Notes: generated by a model from the sequence alone, not told the origin. 6,240 nucleotides of DNA from an uncultured Clostridia bacterium (GCA_934277845.1 CAKQVV010000098.1:1-6240), one strand, 5' to 3'; shown: positions 1 to 6,240, numbered from the stretch's first letter. Made by a program: numbers and translations.

Positions 1-917
1 CGAACAACTGGGCATTGACTTGCGGACTGAAAAACAGAAAGGGTAATATCGTTGTCGGCGGCGGAGAACATGCTTGCGTTTACGAGTGTGCAAAAGCAAT
101 GAAAAGTTCGGGACTTGACGTGCGCTTTGTTCCGCTTGACAGTGACGGAAGAGTGACACCGAGCGCAATTGCCGAAGTGATGGATGCAAATACCGGACTT
201 GTTTCGATTATTCATGTTTCAAATGAAACCGGTGCAATCAACGACATTTCATCGCTGGCAGAAACCGCAAAATCGATCGCGCCCAGATGCGTCTTTCATT
301 CCGACGGAGTACAAGCCTTTTTAAAGACCGATAGCGACGTTCGGAAAAACGGAGTTGACATGTATTCGCTCAGCGGACACAAAGTCGGAGCACCGAAGGG
401 CATCGGAGCGTTGTATATTTCTCCGAAATTAAACATTCGCCCGTTTATTTACGGCGGCGGTCAGGAGAGCGGGTTACGTTCCGGGACGGAAAACGTAGCG
501 GGAATAGCCGCGCTAGGAGTTGCAATCAGATTATATAAAGAACACCATGATGACAAATCGGTCGCCGAGAATCATGATTTATTGATTAACGAACTTAAAA
601 CAATTCCCGATGTTAGTATTATTGCCGAGTCCGCACCGAATACGGGTATGATAACTGCGTTTACCGCGCTCGGAACAAAAGCCGAAATAGTTCAGACTCT
701 TTGTACGGCGGATGGAGTGATTATCGGAAGAGGATCCGCGTGTTCCAGTAAGCATAGCGGAAACCGCGTTCTTTCCGCTATGGGATTAACGCAAAAAGAG
801 ATCGACGGCGCGTTGCGCATCGGCTTGTCGCCCGAAACCACGCCTAATGAAATAACGAGGGCTGTCGAAATTATCAAGACTAATGTCGAAAAACTGAGAG
901 GATGCAGAATTGGATAG
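1..917 (+). CDS. Cysteine desulfurase (NifS/IscS/NifZ-like), 5'-truncated by the window edge
   Basis: This is a PLP enzyme that takes sulfur from L-cysteine, giving alanine and an enzyme-bound persulfide. The reading frame is already open at position 3 and reads N-N-W-A-L just before a TTG at 15; this matches the family's TEANN motif, so the true start lies upstream and roughly 60-80 N-terminal residues are missing. Counting from the TTG at 15, visible landmarks are: EH at 18-19 (His stacks on PLP), NETG at 70-73, D97 and Q100 (cofactor contacts), SGHK at 120-123 with K123 as the PLP Schiff-base lysine, the ESGLRSGTEN block at 151-160, and the catalytic-loop Cys243 in GSACSS (codon 741-743). 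All key residues are intact. It overlaps thiI by 8 bases. From this neighbourhood, and by analogy with Bacillus subtilis NifZ-ThiI, it is probably a dedicated sulfur donor for tRNA 4-thiouridine. A general Fe-S-cluster role cannot be excluded from sequence. Confidence 0.95.
   Translation, partial: NNWALTCGLKNRKGNIVVGGGEHACVYECAKAMKSSGLDVRFVPLDSDGRVTPSAIAEVMDANTGLVSIIHVSNETGAINDISSLAETAKSIAPRCVFHSDGVQAFLKTDSDVRKNGVDMYSLSGHKVGAPKGIGALYISPKLNIRPFIYGGGQESGLRSGTENVAGIAALGVAIRLYKEHHDDKSVAENHDLLINELKTIPDVSIIAESAPNTGMITAFTALGTKAEIVQTLCTADGVIIGRGSACSSKHSGNRVLSAMGLTQKEIDGALRIGLSPETTPNEITRAVEIIKTNVEKLRGCRIG
896..901 (+). promoter_or_regulatory. Ribosome binding site for thiI (GAGAGG)
   Basis: GAGAGG ends 8 bases before the TTG at 910, a normal Shine-Dalgarno spacing. 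It lies inside the last codons of the desulfurase gene. It supports the TTG as the real start of thiI, since the family's N-terminal sequence begins at this codon and no in-frame ATG is near. Confidence 0.65.
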
Positions 918-2049
918 AGTTATTCTTATTCGCTACGGCGAAATCCACTTAAAGGGTAAAAACAAACGCTTCTTTGAAGGTAAACTCATTGCTAATATAA
1001 GGCGTAAACTAACCGGACTAGAATATGAATTTACATACAAAAGAAGTCGTTATGTTATTTCTTCTTATCGTCCCGAAACGGAAAACGAGATTATTAAACG
1101 ACTGAAACAGGTTTTTGGCATTCATTCGATTTCCGTTGCGGAAAAGACGGAAAGTACTCTCGATACAATTTCCGAAGCCGTAGTCGCTCTTGCAAAACCG
1201 TCCGGTAAATTCAGAATAACGGTCAACAGAGCAGACAAAACGTTCCCCATGAATTCGATAGAACTCGCGACCGAACTCGGGGGACGTGTGCTCGATAAAT
1301 ATCCGAATCTTGTAGTCGATTTATTTGATCCTGACTTTATTATATATGCCGATGTCCGCGAAGACGGCGGAACTTTTATTTATCGTGACAAAATACTTTG
1401 CGCAAACGGTATGCCGGTGGGCACTGCCGGTAAAGGTTTGCTGATGCTATCCGGCGGAATCGACAGTCCCGTAGCAGGATATATGATGGCAAAACGCGGA
1501 CTGCAACTCGACGCAATTCATTTCCACTCGTATCCGTACACCAGCGAACTTGCAAAGCAAAAGGTGATCGATCTTGCCAAAATAATGTCTGATTACACCG
1601 GCGAAATCAATCTTATATGTATTCCGTTTACCAAAATTCAGGAGGAGATCCATCGCAGTTGCGATTCATCATATATGATAACGCTGGTTCGACGTTTTAT
1701 GATGCGTATCGCCGAACGCGTTGCACTCATGCGCGATTGTCATTGTATAGTAAACGGAGAAAGTCTCGGGCAGGTTGCGAGCCAGACGCTTGAAAGTATA
1801 AACGTGACCAATGCAATGGTAAAAGAACTGCCGATTTTCCGTCCGCTTATCGGTATGGACAAAGAGGAAATTATCGAGATTTCGAGAAAAATCGGAACAT
1901 TCGAAACTTCGATTTTGCCGTATGAAGATTGTTGCACGGTATTTCTTCCGGACACGCCCGTCACTCATCCGTCGTCCAAAAGAGTAGAGCACGAAGAGAC
2001 CAGAGTCAAAGATACGGACGCTTTAATCGACGAAGCGATAGCGAAATAA
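910..2049 (+). CDS. thiI: tRNA 4-thiouridine synthetase ThiI (rhodanese-less form)
   Basis: ThiI adenylates U8 of tRNA and replaces its oxygen with sulfur to give s4U, a near-UV sensor; some ThiI proteins also supply sulfur for the thiazole of thiamine. The 379-aa protein shows an N-terminal ferredoxin-like domain (about 1-60), a THUMP RNA-binding domain (about 60-165) and an adenylating PP-loop domain with SGGIDS at 181-186. PYEDCC at 337-342 is the conserved cysteine motif near the C-terminus that probably holds the catalytic Cys. The protein ends soon after, without the C-terminal rhodanese domain found in the roughly 480-aa E. coli enzyme; this is the usual form in Gram-positive bacteria. 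In that form the partner desulfurase is thought to hand sulfur directly to ThiI, which fits the 8-base overlap with the upstream desulfurase gene. The start is a TTG codon preceded by GAGAGG. Whether this copy also serves thiamine synthesis cannot be told. Confidence 0.97.
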   Translation: MDRVILIRYGEIHLKGKNKRFFEGKLIANIRRKLTGLEYEFTYKRSRYVISSYRPETENEIIKRLKQVFGIHSISVAEKTESTLDTISEAVVALAKPSGKFRITVNRADKTFPMNSIELATELGGRVLDKYPNLVVDLFDPDFIIYADVREDGGTFIYRDKILCANGMPVGTAGKGLLMLSGGIDSPVAGYMMAKRGLQLDAIHFHSYPYTSELAKQKVIDLAKIMSDYTGEINLICIPFTKIQEEIHRSCDSSYMITLVRRFMMRIAERVALMRDCHCIVNGESLGQVASQTLESINVTNAMVKELPIFRPLIGMDKEEIIEISRKIGTFETSILPYEDCCTVFLPDTPVTHPSSKRVEHEETRVKDTDALIDEAIAK

Positions 2050-2075
2050 TCACGATAGCATAAGGTCACAAACTA

Positions 2076-2102
2076 AAAGTCGGTAATTACAGTACCGACT
2101 TT
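2076..2102. terminator. Probable bidirectional terminator between converging thiI and PBP genes
   Basis: A perfect 10-bp inverted repeat (AAAGTCGGTA / TACCGACTTT) with a 7-base loop sits in the 74-bp gap between the stop of thiI (2049) and the stop of the oppositely oriented penicillin-binding protein gene (2124). On the + strand the stem ends in TTT, and a run of six T lies about 10 bases further on at 2113-2118. On the - strand the stem is followed by TTTTAG. The U-tracts are mediocre on both strands, but the placement between convergent genes and the perfect stem make a two-way terminator the best reading. Confidence 0.7.
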
Positions 2103-2123
2103 ATGCAAATAGTTTTTTCCGTT

Positions 2124-4127
2124 TTAGTCAACTATCGTAAAGTTATCGAAATTGTCTAAAATGCTGTCATTCTCTATATATGTGCGTGGATTGGAGTAAA
2201 CTCTCGGAATATTTTCACCGGAAAAATAAGCAGAGAATTTATCCTCGGGTTCGATTTCATCGCCTGCCAGCAACACTTTGCGATTTACTTTCAATTCATT
2301 CAAGTCTACATCGAGTTTAACTACCGTTTCCGGTGCGAAAAAATCGCTTTTATCGTTCAGTTTCTTAAGAATCATTTTACATATTTTTGCAGGCAGCGTA
2401 CCGCCGGAAAATTCATTTGCTATCGGTTCGTTTCCTTTTGCTCCTATTCTTACGGCGATGGTATAGTATGGCGTATAAGCAATGCAGTACGCGTCTGTAT
2501 TTCCGTCTTTCGTACCGACCGTTCCGGTTTTTGCGGCAGCATGACATGCGGCATATTTTATTTGTTTTGCCGTGCCGCATTCCGCGCATTTTTGCAACAT
2601 TTTAGTGAGTAAATACGCGTTATCTTCGGAAATCGCATATTTTAGTGCCGGAGTGTCTGCACGATAAAGATAGTTTCCGTTTTTATCTTTAATAAACCTG
2701 ATGTATCTGCCCGGCGAATACTTGCCGCCGTTGCTTAATGCTCTGTATGCGTCGGCGAGAGTATTCAGCGTCACACCGTCGCACATTGCTCCCAAGGCAA
2801 GCGCCAACGAATTGTCTTTTTTATCGAATTCGATACCGAATCGCTTTGCTATGTTCTTTGAATTCGCCACACCGTTACTTTCCATGAGTTTCACCGCAGG
2901 AATGTTCAGTGACCTGCTCAAACTATCTTCGACGCTAACCCAACCGTAATATTTATCGTTGTAATTTGACGGTATCCATCCGTCAAACACGGTCTTTTCG
3001 TCAAGTATCGGAGTAATCGGATATACGGTTTTGGCTTCCAGTGCAGGTGCGTAGCAAACGAACGGTTTGAGCGTGGATCCGGGCTGTCTTTTCACGTTAC
3101 TTAAATCGCGCTTCGAATCCGACGAATTTACGATAAAACTACCGCTTTTGTTTTCGGATATTATTACGTTGATTTCGCCGTTTTCAACTTTTATCGACGA
3201 AACTATATTATCGGTAAACGATTGTAAATCATCGTTGAAATAAGTCCCTATCACGAAACCTTCGCCGAAAATATCCGCTTTATCTTTCATCAGGATTTTT
3301 TGCGCTTCGGCAATACAGTTGTTGACGTATTGATTAGTCGTGACCGAGCGTTTATCGAGAATAAGGTTGGCTTTTATCGCCGATTCGTAATCCGTTTCGG
3401 TAACCAGCGATTGTTCTTTCATTCGTTTAAGAACGAGATTTCTGCGCTTTACGGCTTTTTCCGGGTGGACGTAGGGATTGAGTTCGGCAGGACTGTTGAT
3501 GATCCCGGCAAGAGTCGCACTTTCCGCAAGAGTAAGTTCGTTCGCCGGTTTTCCGAACATGATTTCAGAAGCGGTACCTATACCGTAAATATTGTTGCCG
3601 AAATAAAGAATATTCAGATACATTTCGAGTATTTGCGATTTATCGTAGTTGCGTTCGAGATCGCGTGCGATTCTGATTTCCTGAATCTTGCGCGAAAAAG
3701 TTTTATCGTTTTTCAGATGCGTGTTTTTAATCAGTTGCTGCGAAATTGTCGACGCGCCCTCTTTCAGGCTTTTGGAAAAAATGTTGTTTTTAGCGGCTGA
3801 TAATACTCGTAAGTAATCTACACCGTGATGATTGTAGAATCTTTTATCCTCTATGGCAACGAAGGCGGCAGGGGTGTAAGCCGGTAATTCGGAAATTTTA
3901 GTATAAATTTTGTTGTTGTCATATATCGAATTGACTATAGGATTGTCGTAGATATCCAGAATCGTAACCGTTTTTGCAACGTTATCGAGTCTGGTCCGAT
4001 CGAGTTCCGCAAAACCGTTGATCTTTACACGCGGCTCTATTATGATTGTTACCGCCGCAACCGAAACGACGATAACCGCAAGAAGTCCGCATATAATCGC
4101 AGTCAATATTTTGTGCCGCTTTTTCAT
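2124..4127 (-). CDS. Bifunctional class A penicillin-binding protein (PBP1a-like, GT51 + transpeptidase)
   Basis: This membrane-anchored enzyme polymerises lipid II into glycan strands and cross-links them outside the cell. Starting at the ATG at 4127, the 667-aa protein has a KKRHK cytoplasmic stub, one transmembrane helix (about 8-30), and a GT51 domain with catalytic EDKRFY at 93-98, GASTISQQ at 124-131, RKIQE at 146-150 and the KSQILEMYLN motif from 163. The transpeptidase domain has the nucleophile motif STLK at 351-354, SLN at 406-408 and KTGT at 533-536. All catalytic signatures are present, and the length is within the class A range. The short C-terminal tail has no recognisable added domain. 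In-frame alternatives are ATG at 4145 and TTG at 4166; I chose 4127 because the charge-then-helix pattern starts there, but no Shine-Dalgarno precedes any of the three. The gene converges on thiI and diverges from miaB, so it is probably transcribed alone. Which paralogue it is (PonA, PbpF or other) is not resolvable. Confidence 0.95.
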   Translation of the reverse strand: MKKRHKILTAIICGLLAVIVVSVAAVTIIIEPRVKINGFAELDRTRLDNVAKTVTILDIYDNPIVNSIYDNNKIYTKISELPAYTPAAFVAIEDKRFYNHHGVDYLRVLSAAKNNIFSKSLKEGASTISQQLIKNTHLKNDKTFSRKIQEIRIARDLERNYDKSQILEMYLNILYFGNNIYGIGTASEIMFGKPANELTLAESATLAGIINSPAELNPYVHPEKAVKRRNLVLKRMKEQSLVTETDYESAIKANLILDKRSVTTNQYVNNCIAEAQKILMKDKADIFGEGFVIGTYFNDDLQSFTDNIVSSIKVENGEINVIISENKSGSFIVNSSDSKRDLSNVKRQPGSTLKPFVCYAPALEAKTVYPITPILDEKTVFDGWIPSNYNDKYYGWVSVEDSLSRSLNIPAVKLMESNGVANSKNIAKRFGIEFDKKDNSLALALGAMCDGVTLNTLADAYRALSNGGKYSPGRYIRFIKDKNGNYLYRADTPALKYAISEDNAYLLTKMLQKCAECGTAKQIKYAACHAAAKTGTVGTKDGNTDAYCIAYTPYYTIAVRIGAKGNEPIANEFSGGTLPAKICKMILKKLNDKSDFFAPETVVKLDVDLNELKVNRKVLLAGDEIEPEDKFSAYFSGENIPRVYSNPRTYIENDSILDNFDNFTIVD

Positions 4128-4145
4128 AACGATAGTATTTATCAT

Positions 4146-4175
4146 TTGCAATAAAATCGTACACAATTTTATAAA
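4146..4175 (+). promoter_or_regulatory. Alternative upstream promoter candidate for miaB
   Basis: TTGCAA at 4146-4151 (4 of 6 to TTGACA) and TATAAA at 4170-4175 (5 of 6) are separated by 18 bases on the + strand. A transcript from about 4182 would give miaB a conventional leader of roughly 60 bases. This competes with, or adds to, the candidate at 4201-4229. AT-rich sequence makes such matches easy to find. Confidence 0.3.
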
Positions 4176-4177
4176 AA

Positions 4178-4206
4178 ATTATATATCCCAACCTAATTGC
4201 TGTACT
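4178..4206 (-). promoter_or_regulatory. Candidate sigma-A promoter for the PBP gene
   Basis: Reading the minus strand, a perfect TATAAT lies at 4183-4178 and a weak -35 match, AGTACA (3 of 6), lies at 4206-4201 with a 17-base spacer. Transcription would begin near 4171, giving a leader of about 44 bases to the ATG at 4127. It would leave the TTG at 4166 almost at the transcript end, which argues against that start. The -10 and spacing are good, but the region is AT-rich, so a chance match is possible. Confidence 0.45.
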
Positions 4207-4229
4207 TTTTTGTCGAAACGCGGTATAAT
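4201..4229 (+). promoter_or_regulatory. Candidate proximal promoter for miaB-mutS
   Basis: A perfect TATAAT is at 4224-4229, with a weak -35 match TGTACT (3 of 6) at 4201-4206 and a 17-base spacer. Transcription would begin near 4236, just at the ribosome binding site, leaving a leader of only about 10 bases before the ATG at 4246. The -35 hexamer occupies the same six bases as that of the minus-strand candidate promoter. Confidence 0.4.
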
Positions 4230-4236
4230 GGAACGC

Positions 4237-4241
4237 GGAGG
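4237..4241 (+). promoter_or_regulatory. Ribosome binding site for miaB (GGAGG)
   Basis: GGAGG lies 4 bases before the ATG at 4246, a short but workable spacing. It decides the start: the in-frame ATG at 4228 lies upstream of this site and overlaps the candidate -10 box, and the conserved MiaB sequence begins at 4246. Confidence 0.7.
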
Positions 4242-4245
4242 CTTT

Positions 4246-5556
4246 ATGTACGGAAAATACTTTATAAATACATACGGCTGTCAGATGAATGTACACGAAT
4301 CTGAAAAACTTGCCGGAATTTTGCGAGAAAAAGGCTACATAGAAGCCGAATCACAGGAAACCGCAGATGTGATAGTCTTCAACACCTGTTGCGTTCGTGA
4401 AACGGCGGAGGAGCATGTCCTCGGCAATTTAGGTATCGTAAAAAAACTCAAGGAAACGCGCCCGGAAATCAAAGTGGCAGTTTGCGGTTGTATGACGCAA
4501 AAGCCCGGAGCGGAAGCCGCACTGAAAAAAAGATGCCCGTTTGTCAATATAATTTTCGGAACGCACAATCTTCATAAATTCGGCGAATATCTCGACGAAC
4601 TGAAAACAAAAAAGTACGTCGGCGAAGTTTGGGACAGCGAAGGTGCGATCCCGGAAGATGTGCCGGTTTATCGCACCAGCGGCGTAAACGCATGGGTAAA
4701 CATTATGTACGGATGCAACAATTTTTGCTCGTACTGCATCGTACCCTATGTTCGCGGCAGGGAGAGAAGTCGTGACGAAGCGCACGTTATCGACGATGTA
4801 AAAAGACTGCTGGACGAAGGGTATAAAGAGATTACGCTTCTCGGACAAAATGTCAACTCTTACGGCAACGATCTGAAAGACGAAAACGTCTCTTTTGCCA
4901 ATCTTTTGGAAAAATTATCGCTTTTGGACGGTAAGTATAAGATTCGTTTTATGACTTCTCACCCGAAAGACCTCAGCGAAGAAGTCGTTAAAACGATTGC
5001 GGCATCCGATAAACTTGCAAAGTTTATTCATCTGCCGATCCAGGCAGGCAGCGACAGAATCCTGAAACTCATGAACCGCAAATATACCAAGGCGGATTAT
5101 CTGAATAAAATCGATATGATCCGCAAGTATATTCCGGATGCAGGACTATCGAGTGACGTTATGGTGGGATTTCCGACCGAAACCGAAGAAGATTTCCTCG
5201 AAACCGTCGATGTAATCAAACGCATCGGTTATAACAATCTGTTTACATTTATTTATTCCAGAAGATCCGGTACGCCTGCCGATAAAATGGAACAAGTGGA
5301 TATTAAAACAAAAAAACGTCGTATTCGCGAACTTATCGATCTTCAATTCGAAATCGGCAACGAGGAAGCGAAACGTTGCGTCGGAAAAACGTATGAAGTT
5401 CTTTGCGACGAGTGGAAAGACGGTAAAGCAAAGGGTAAGTCTTCGTGCGAAAAAGCGATTTCGTTTTCTTCCTCCGAAAATATCGTAGGTAAATTCGTAA
5501 ACGTAAAAATTACAGGGACTAAAAACAATCAACTTAAAGGAGAACTAACTGACTGA
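4246..5556 (+). CDS. miaB: tRNA-2-methylthio-N6-dimethylallyladenosine synthase MiaB
   Basis: MiaB is a radical-SAM methylthiotransferase that converts i6A at position 37 of tRNAs reading UNN codons to ms2i6A, stabilising codon pairing. The 436-aa protein has the family's three domains. The N-terminal UPF0004 domain holds auxiliary [4Fe-4S] cysteines at C12 (GCQMN), C48 (NTC) and C82 (CGCMTQ). The radical-SAM core has CNNFCSYC at 157-164 (C157, C161, C164), followed by IVPYVRGRERSR. A C-terminal TRAM RNA-binding domain spans about 374-434. The CNNFCSYCIVP and RGRERSR signatures favour MiaB over the relatives RimO and MtaB. The frame stays open upstream to 4018, but that extension is antisense to the PBP gene and unlike the family. 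The start at 4246 is supported by GGAGG. The stop overlaps the mutS start by one base, so the two are probably one operon with coupled translation, an order common in Clostridia. Confidence 0.97.
   Translation: MYGKYFINTYGCQMNVHESEKLAGILREKGYIEAESQETADVIVFNTCCVRETAEEHVLGNLGIVKKLKETRPEIKVAVCGCMTQKPGAEAALKKRCPFVNIIFGTHNLHKFGEYLDELKTKKYVGEVWDSEGAIPEDVPVYRTSGVNAWVNIMYGCNNFCSYCIVPYVRGRERSRDEAHVIDDVKRLLDEGYKEITLLGQNVNSYGNDLKDENVSFANLLEKLSLLDGKYKIRFMTSHPKDLSEEVVKTIAASDKLAKFIHLPIQAGSDRILKLMNRKYTKADYLNKIDMIRKYIPDAGLSSDVMVGFPTETEEDFLETVDVIKRIGYNNLFTFIYSRRSGTPADKMEQVDIKTKKRRIRELIDLQFEIGNEEAKRCVGKTYEVLCDEWKDGKAKGKSSCEKAISFSSSENIVGKFVNVKITGTKNNQLKGELTD
5536..5542 (+). promoter_or_regulatory. Ribosome binding site for mutS (AAAGGAG)
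   Basis: AAAGGAG lies in the last codons of miaB, 13 bases before the mutS ATG at 5556. The spacing is longer than ideal. The TGATG stop/start overlap suggests that ribosomes finishing miaB re-initiate on mutS with help from this site. No alternative ATG, GTG or TTG in frame lies closer, because a TGA in the mutS frame sits at 5550-5552. Confidence 0.55.
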
Positions 5557-6240
5557 TGGCACTTTCTCCGATGATGCAGCAATATATGCAGATCAAAGAC
5601 CGGTACAAAGAATCGCTGGTCTTTTATCGCTTGGGCGATTTTTACGAGATGTTTTTCGACGATGCGATAACCGCAAGCCGGGAACTGGAACTTACGCTTA
5701 CCGGCAGAGATTGCGGGTTGACCGAGCGCGCGCCTATGTGCGGCGTCCCGTTTCACGCGGTCGAAGGATATATTGCCAAACTTCTCGAAAAAGGTTATAA
5801 AGTGGCGATTTGCGAACAAACGACTAAACCCGGAGAACAAAAGGGAATAGTCGAACGCAGAATCGTTCGCGAGGTTACACCCGGTACGAAAATCGACAGC
5901 GAAATGCTTGTCGACAACGTCAATAACTATCTTATGTCGCTTTACGCCGAAGGGAACGGTGTAGGTGCGTCGTGGGTTGATATTTCTACCGGCGAATTTA
6001 ACCACGCGCAATTCGACGCACAAGCGGCATTGCATCTTAACGAACTTTTGTCTAGAGTTGCGCCGAGCGAGATTATTTGCAACGGCGAAATGCTGAAAAA
6101 GTCCGTTGATTTATCGCTTGTTAAATTCGGCGGAGTGTGTCCGTTTTCGCTTTTCGACGAAACTGCATACGATTACGATAACGCCTGTAAAATCATAAAA
6201 GCCGATCTCAAAGATCGCAAATCTTTGGATGGCAAACGTC
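5556..6240 (+). CDS. mutS: DNA mismatch repair protein MutS, N-terminal part (3'-truncated by the window edge)
   Basis: MutS recognises base mismatches and small loops in new DNA and recruits MutL. The frame runs open from the ATG at 5556 to the window end, giving 228 codons of a protein usually about 850-900 aa. The start PMMQQYMQIK closely matches the family N-terminus. The mismatch-reading Phe-X-Glu motif is intact as F29-Y30-E31 within LGDFYEMFFDDA, followed by MCGVPFHAVEGY at 61-72, the AICEQ segment at 84-88 and VTPGT at 107-111. This covers the mismatch-binding domain (about 1-115) and most of the connector domain. The intact FxE and AICEQ motifs identify MutS1 rather than MutS2, which lacks this domain. 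ATP-binding and clamp domains lie outside the window. The ATG overlaps the miaB TGA by one base, so expression is probably coupled to miaB; mutL is the expected next gene. Confidence 0.96.
   Translation, partial: MALSPMMQQYMQIKDRYKESLVFYRLGDFYEMFFDDAITASRELELTLTGRDCGLTERAPMCGVPFHAVEGYIAKLLEKGYKVAICEQTTKPGEQKGIVERRIVREVTPGTKIDSEMLVDNVNNYLMSLYAEGNGVGASWVDISTGEFNHAQFDAQAALHLNELLSRVAPSEIICNGEMLKKSVDLSLVKFGGVCPFSLFDETAYDYDNACKIIKADLKDRKSLDGKR

Noticed and set aside
15..17. TTG at 15 as the start of the cysteine desulfurase
   Set aside because: The frame is open upstream to the window edge and the codons before it (N-N-W-A) match the conserved TEANN region, so the gene is truncated by the window rather than starting here.
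2533..2578. Repeated GCGGCA words, an inverted TGCCGC and an 11-base palindrome
   Set aside because: They fall on Ala/Cys/His codons next to the PBP KTGT motif and are explained by coding for an alanine-rich stretch.
3300..3800. A 166-codon open frame on the + strand inside the PBP gene
   Set aside because: It is a shadow frame antisense to the highly conserved GT51 domain, with no recognisable motif and no ribosome binding site.
4018..4245. N-terminal extension of miaB (start at 4018 or 4228)
   Set aside because: The extension is mostly antisense to the PBP signal-anchor region, has no family similarity, and the GGAGG at 4237-4241 fits only the ATG at 4246.
5595..5624. 7-bp inverted repeat AAAGACC/GGTCTTT followed by TTTTAT early in mutS, resembling an attenuator
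   Set aside because: The loop is 16 bases, the T-run is short, and both arms encode conserved MutS residues (K-D-R and L-V-F-Y), so chance is the simpler explanation.
5529..6035. A 168-codon open frame on the - strand over the start of mutS
   Set aside because: It is antisense to strongly conserved MutS motifs, and its composition follows from the MutS codons; nothing supports expression.
6210..6226. Small hairpin AAAGAT-CGCAA-ATCTTT near the window end
   Set aside because: The stem is six mostly AT base pairs inside mutS coding sequence, with no following T-run.
1..6240. An undescribed defence, mobile or secondary-metabolite system
   Set aside because: Every long frame is accounted for by a well-known housekeeping family, intergenic gaps are 74 and 118 bases, and I saw no transposase, integrase, direct-repeat array, toxin-antitoxin pair or orphan gene.

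Overview
This window looks like core chromosome of a low-to-moderate-GC Gram-positive bacterium, most likely an anaerobic clostridium-like member of the Bacillota. The evidence is threefold: a ThiI without a rhodanese domain lies directly behind a cysteine desulfurase, miaB is coupled directly to mutS, and a class A penicillin-binding protein is present. The encoded proteins, including the extracytoplasmic one, are rich in cysteine, which would suit an anaerobe. The lineage call is inference from gene content and order; no 16S or other marker is present.

Layout. Positions 1-917 (+) hold the 3' three quarters of a PLP-dependent cysteine desulfurase whose start lies upstream of the window. It overlaps thiI (910-2049, +), which begins with TTG and encodes the tRNA 4-thiouridine synthetase. 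A 74-bp gap carries a 10-bp perfect hairpin that probably acts as a shared terminator between converging genes. Positions 2124-4127 (-) encode a bifunctional class A penicillin-binding protein (GT51 glycosyltransferase plus transpeptidase). A 118-bp divergent intergenic region follows, with apparently back-to-back promoters. miaB (4246-5556, +), the tRNA methylthiotransferase, overlaps by one base the start of mutS (5556 to the window end, +), of which only the first 228 codons are present.

How the genes work together. The desulfurase and ThiI form a sulfur-relay pair: persulfide sulfur from cysteine is delivered to ThiI, which thiolates U8 of tRNA. MiaB adds a methylthio group to i6A37 of tRNA and relies on Fe-S clusters, so two separate sulfur modifications of tRNA are encoded within about 5.5 kb. 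They are separated by an oppositely oriented cell-wall synthase gene with no obvious functional link. miaB-mutS is a known arrangement in Clostridia and usually continues into mutL.

The window is densely coding. No stretch over 300 bases lacks a gene, and I see no RNA gene, CRISPR array, insertion sequence or prophage element. I found no convincing sign of an undescribed system. The observations most worth checking concern regulation and translation starts in the 4128-4245 divergent region and some divergent features of the penicillin-binding protein.
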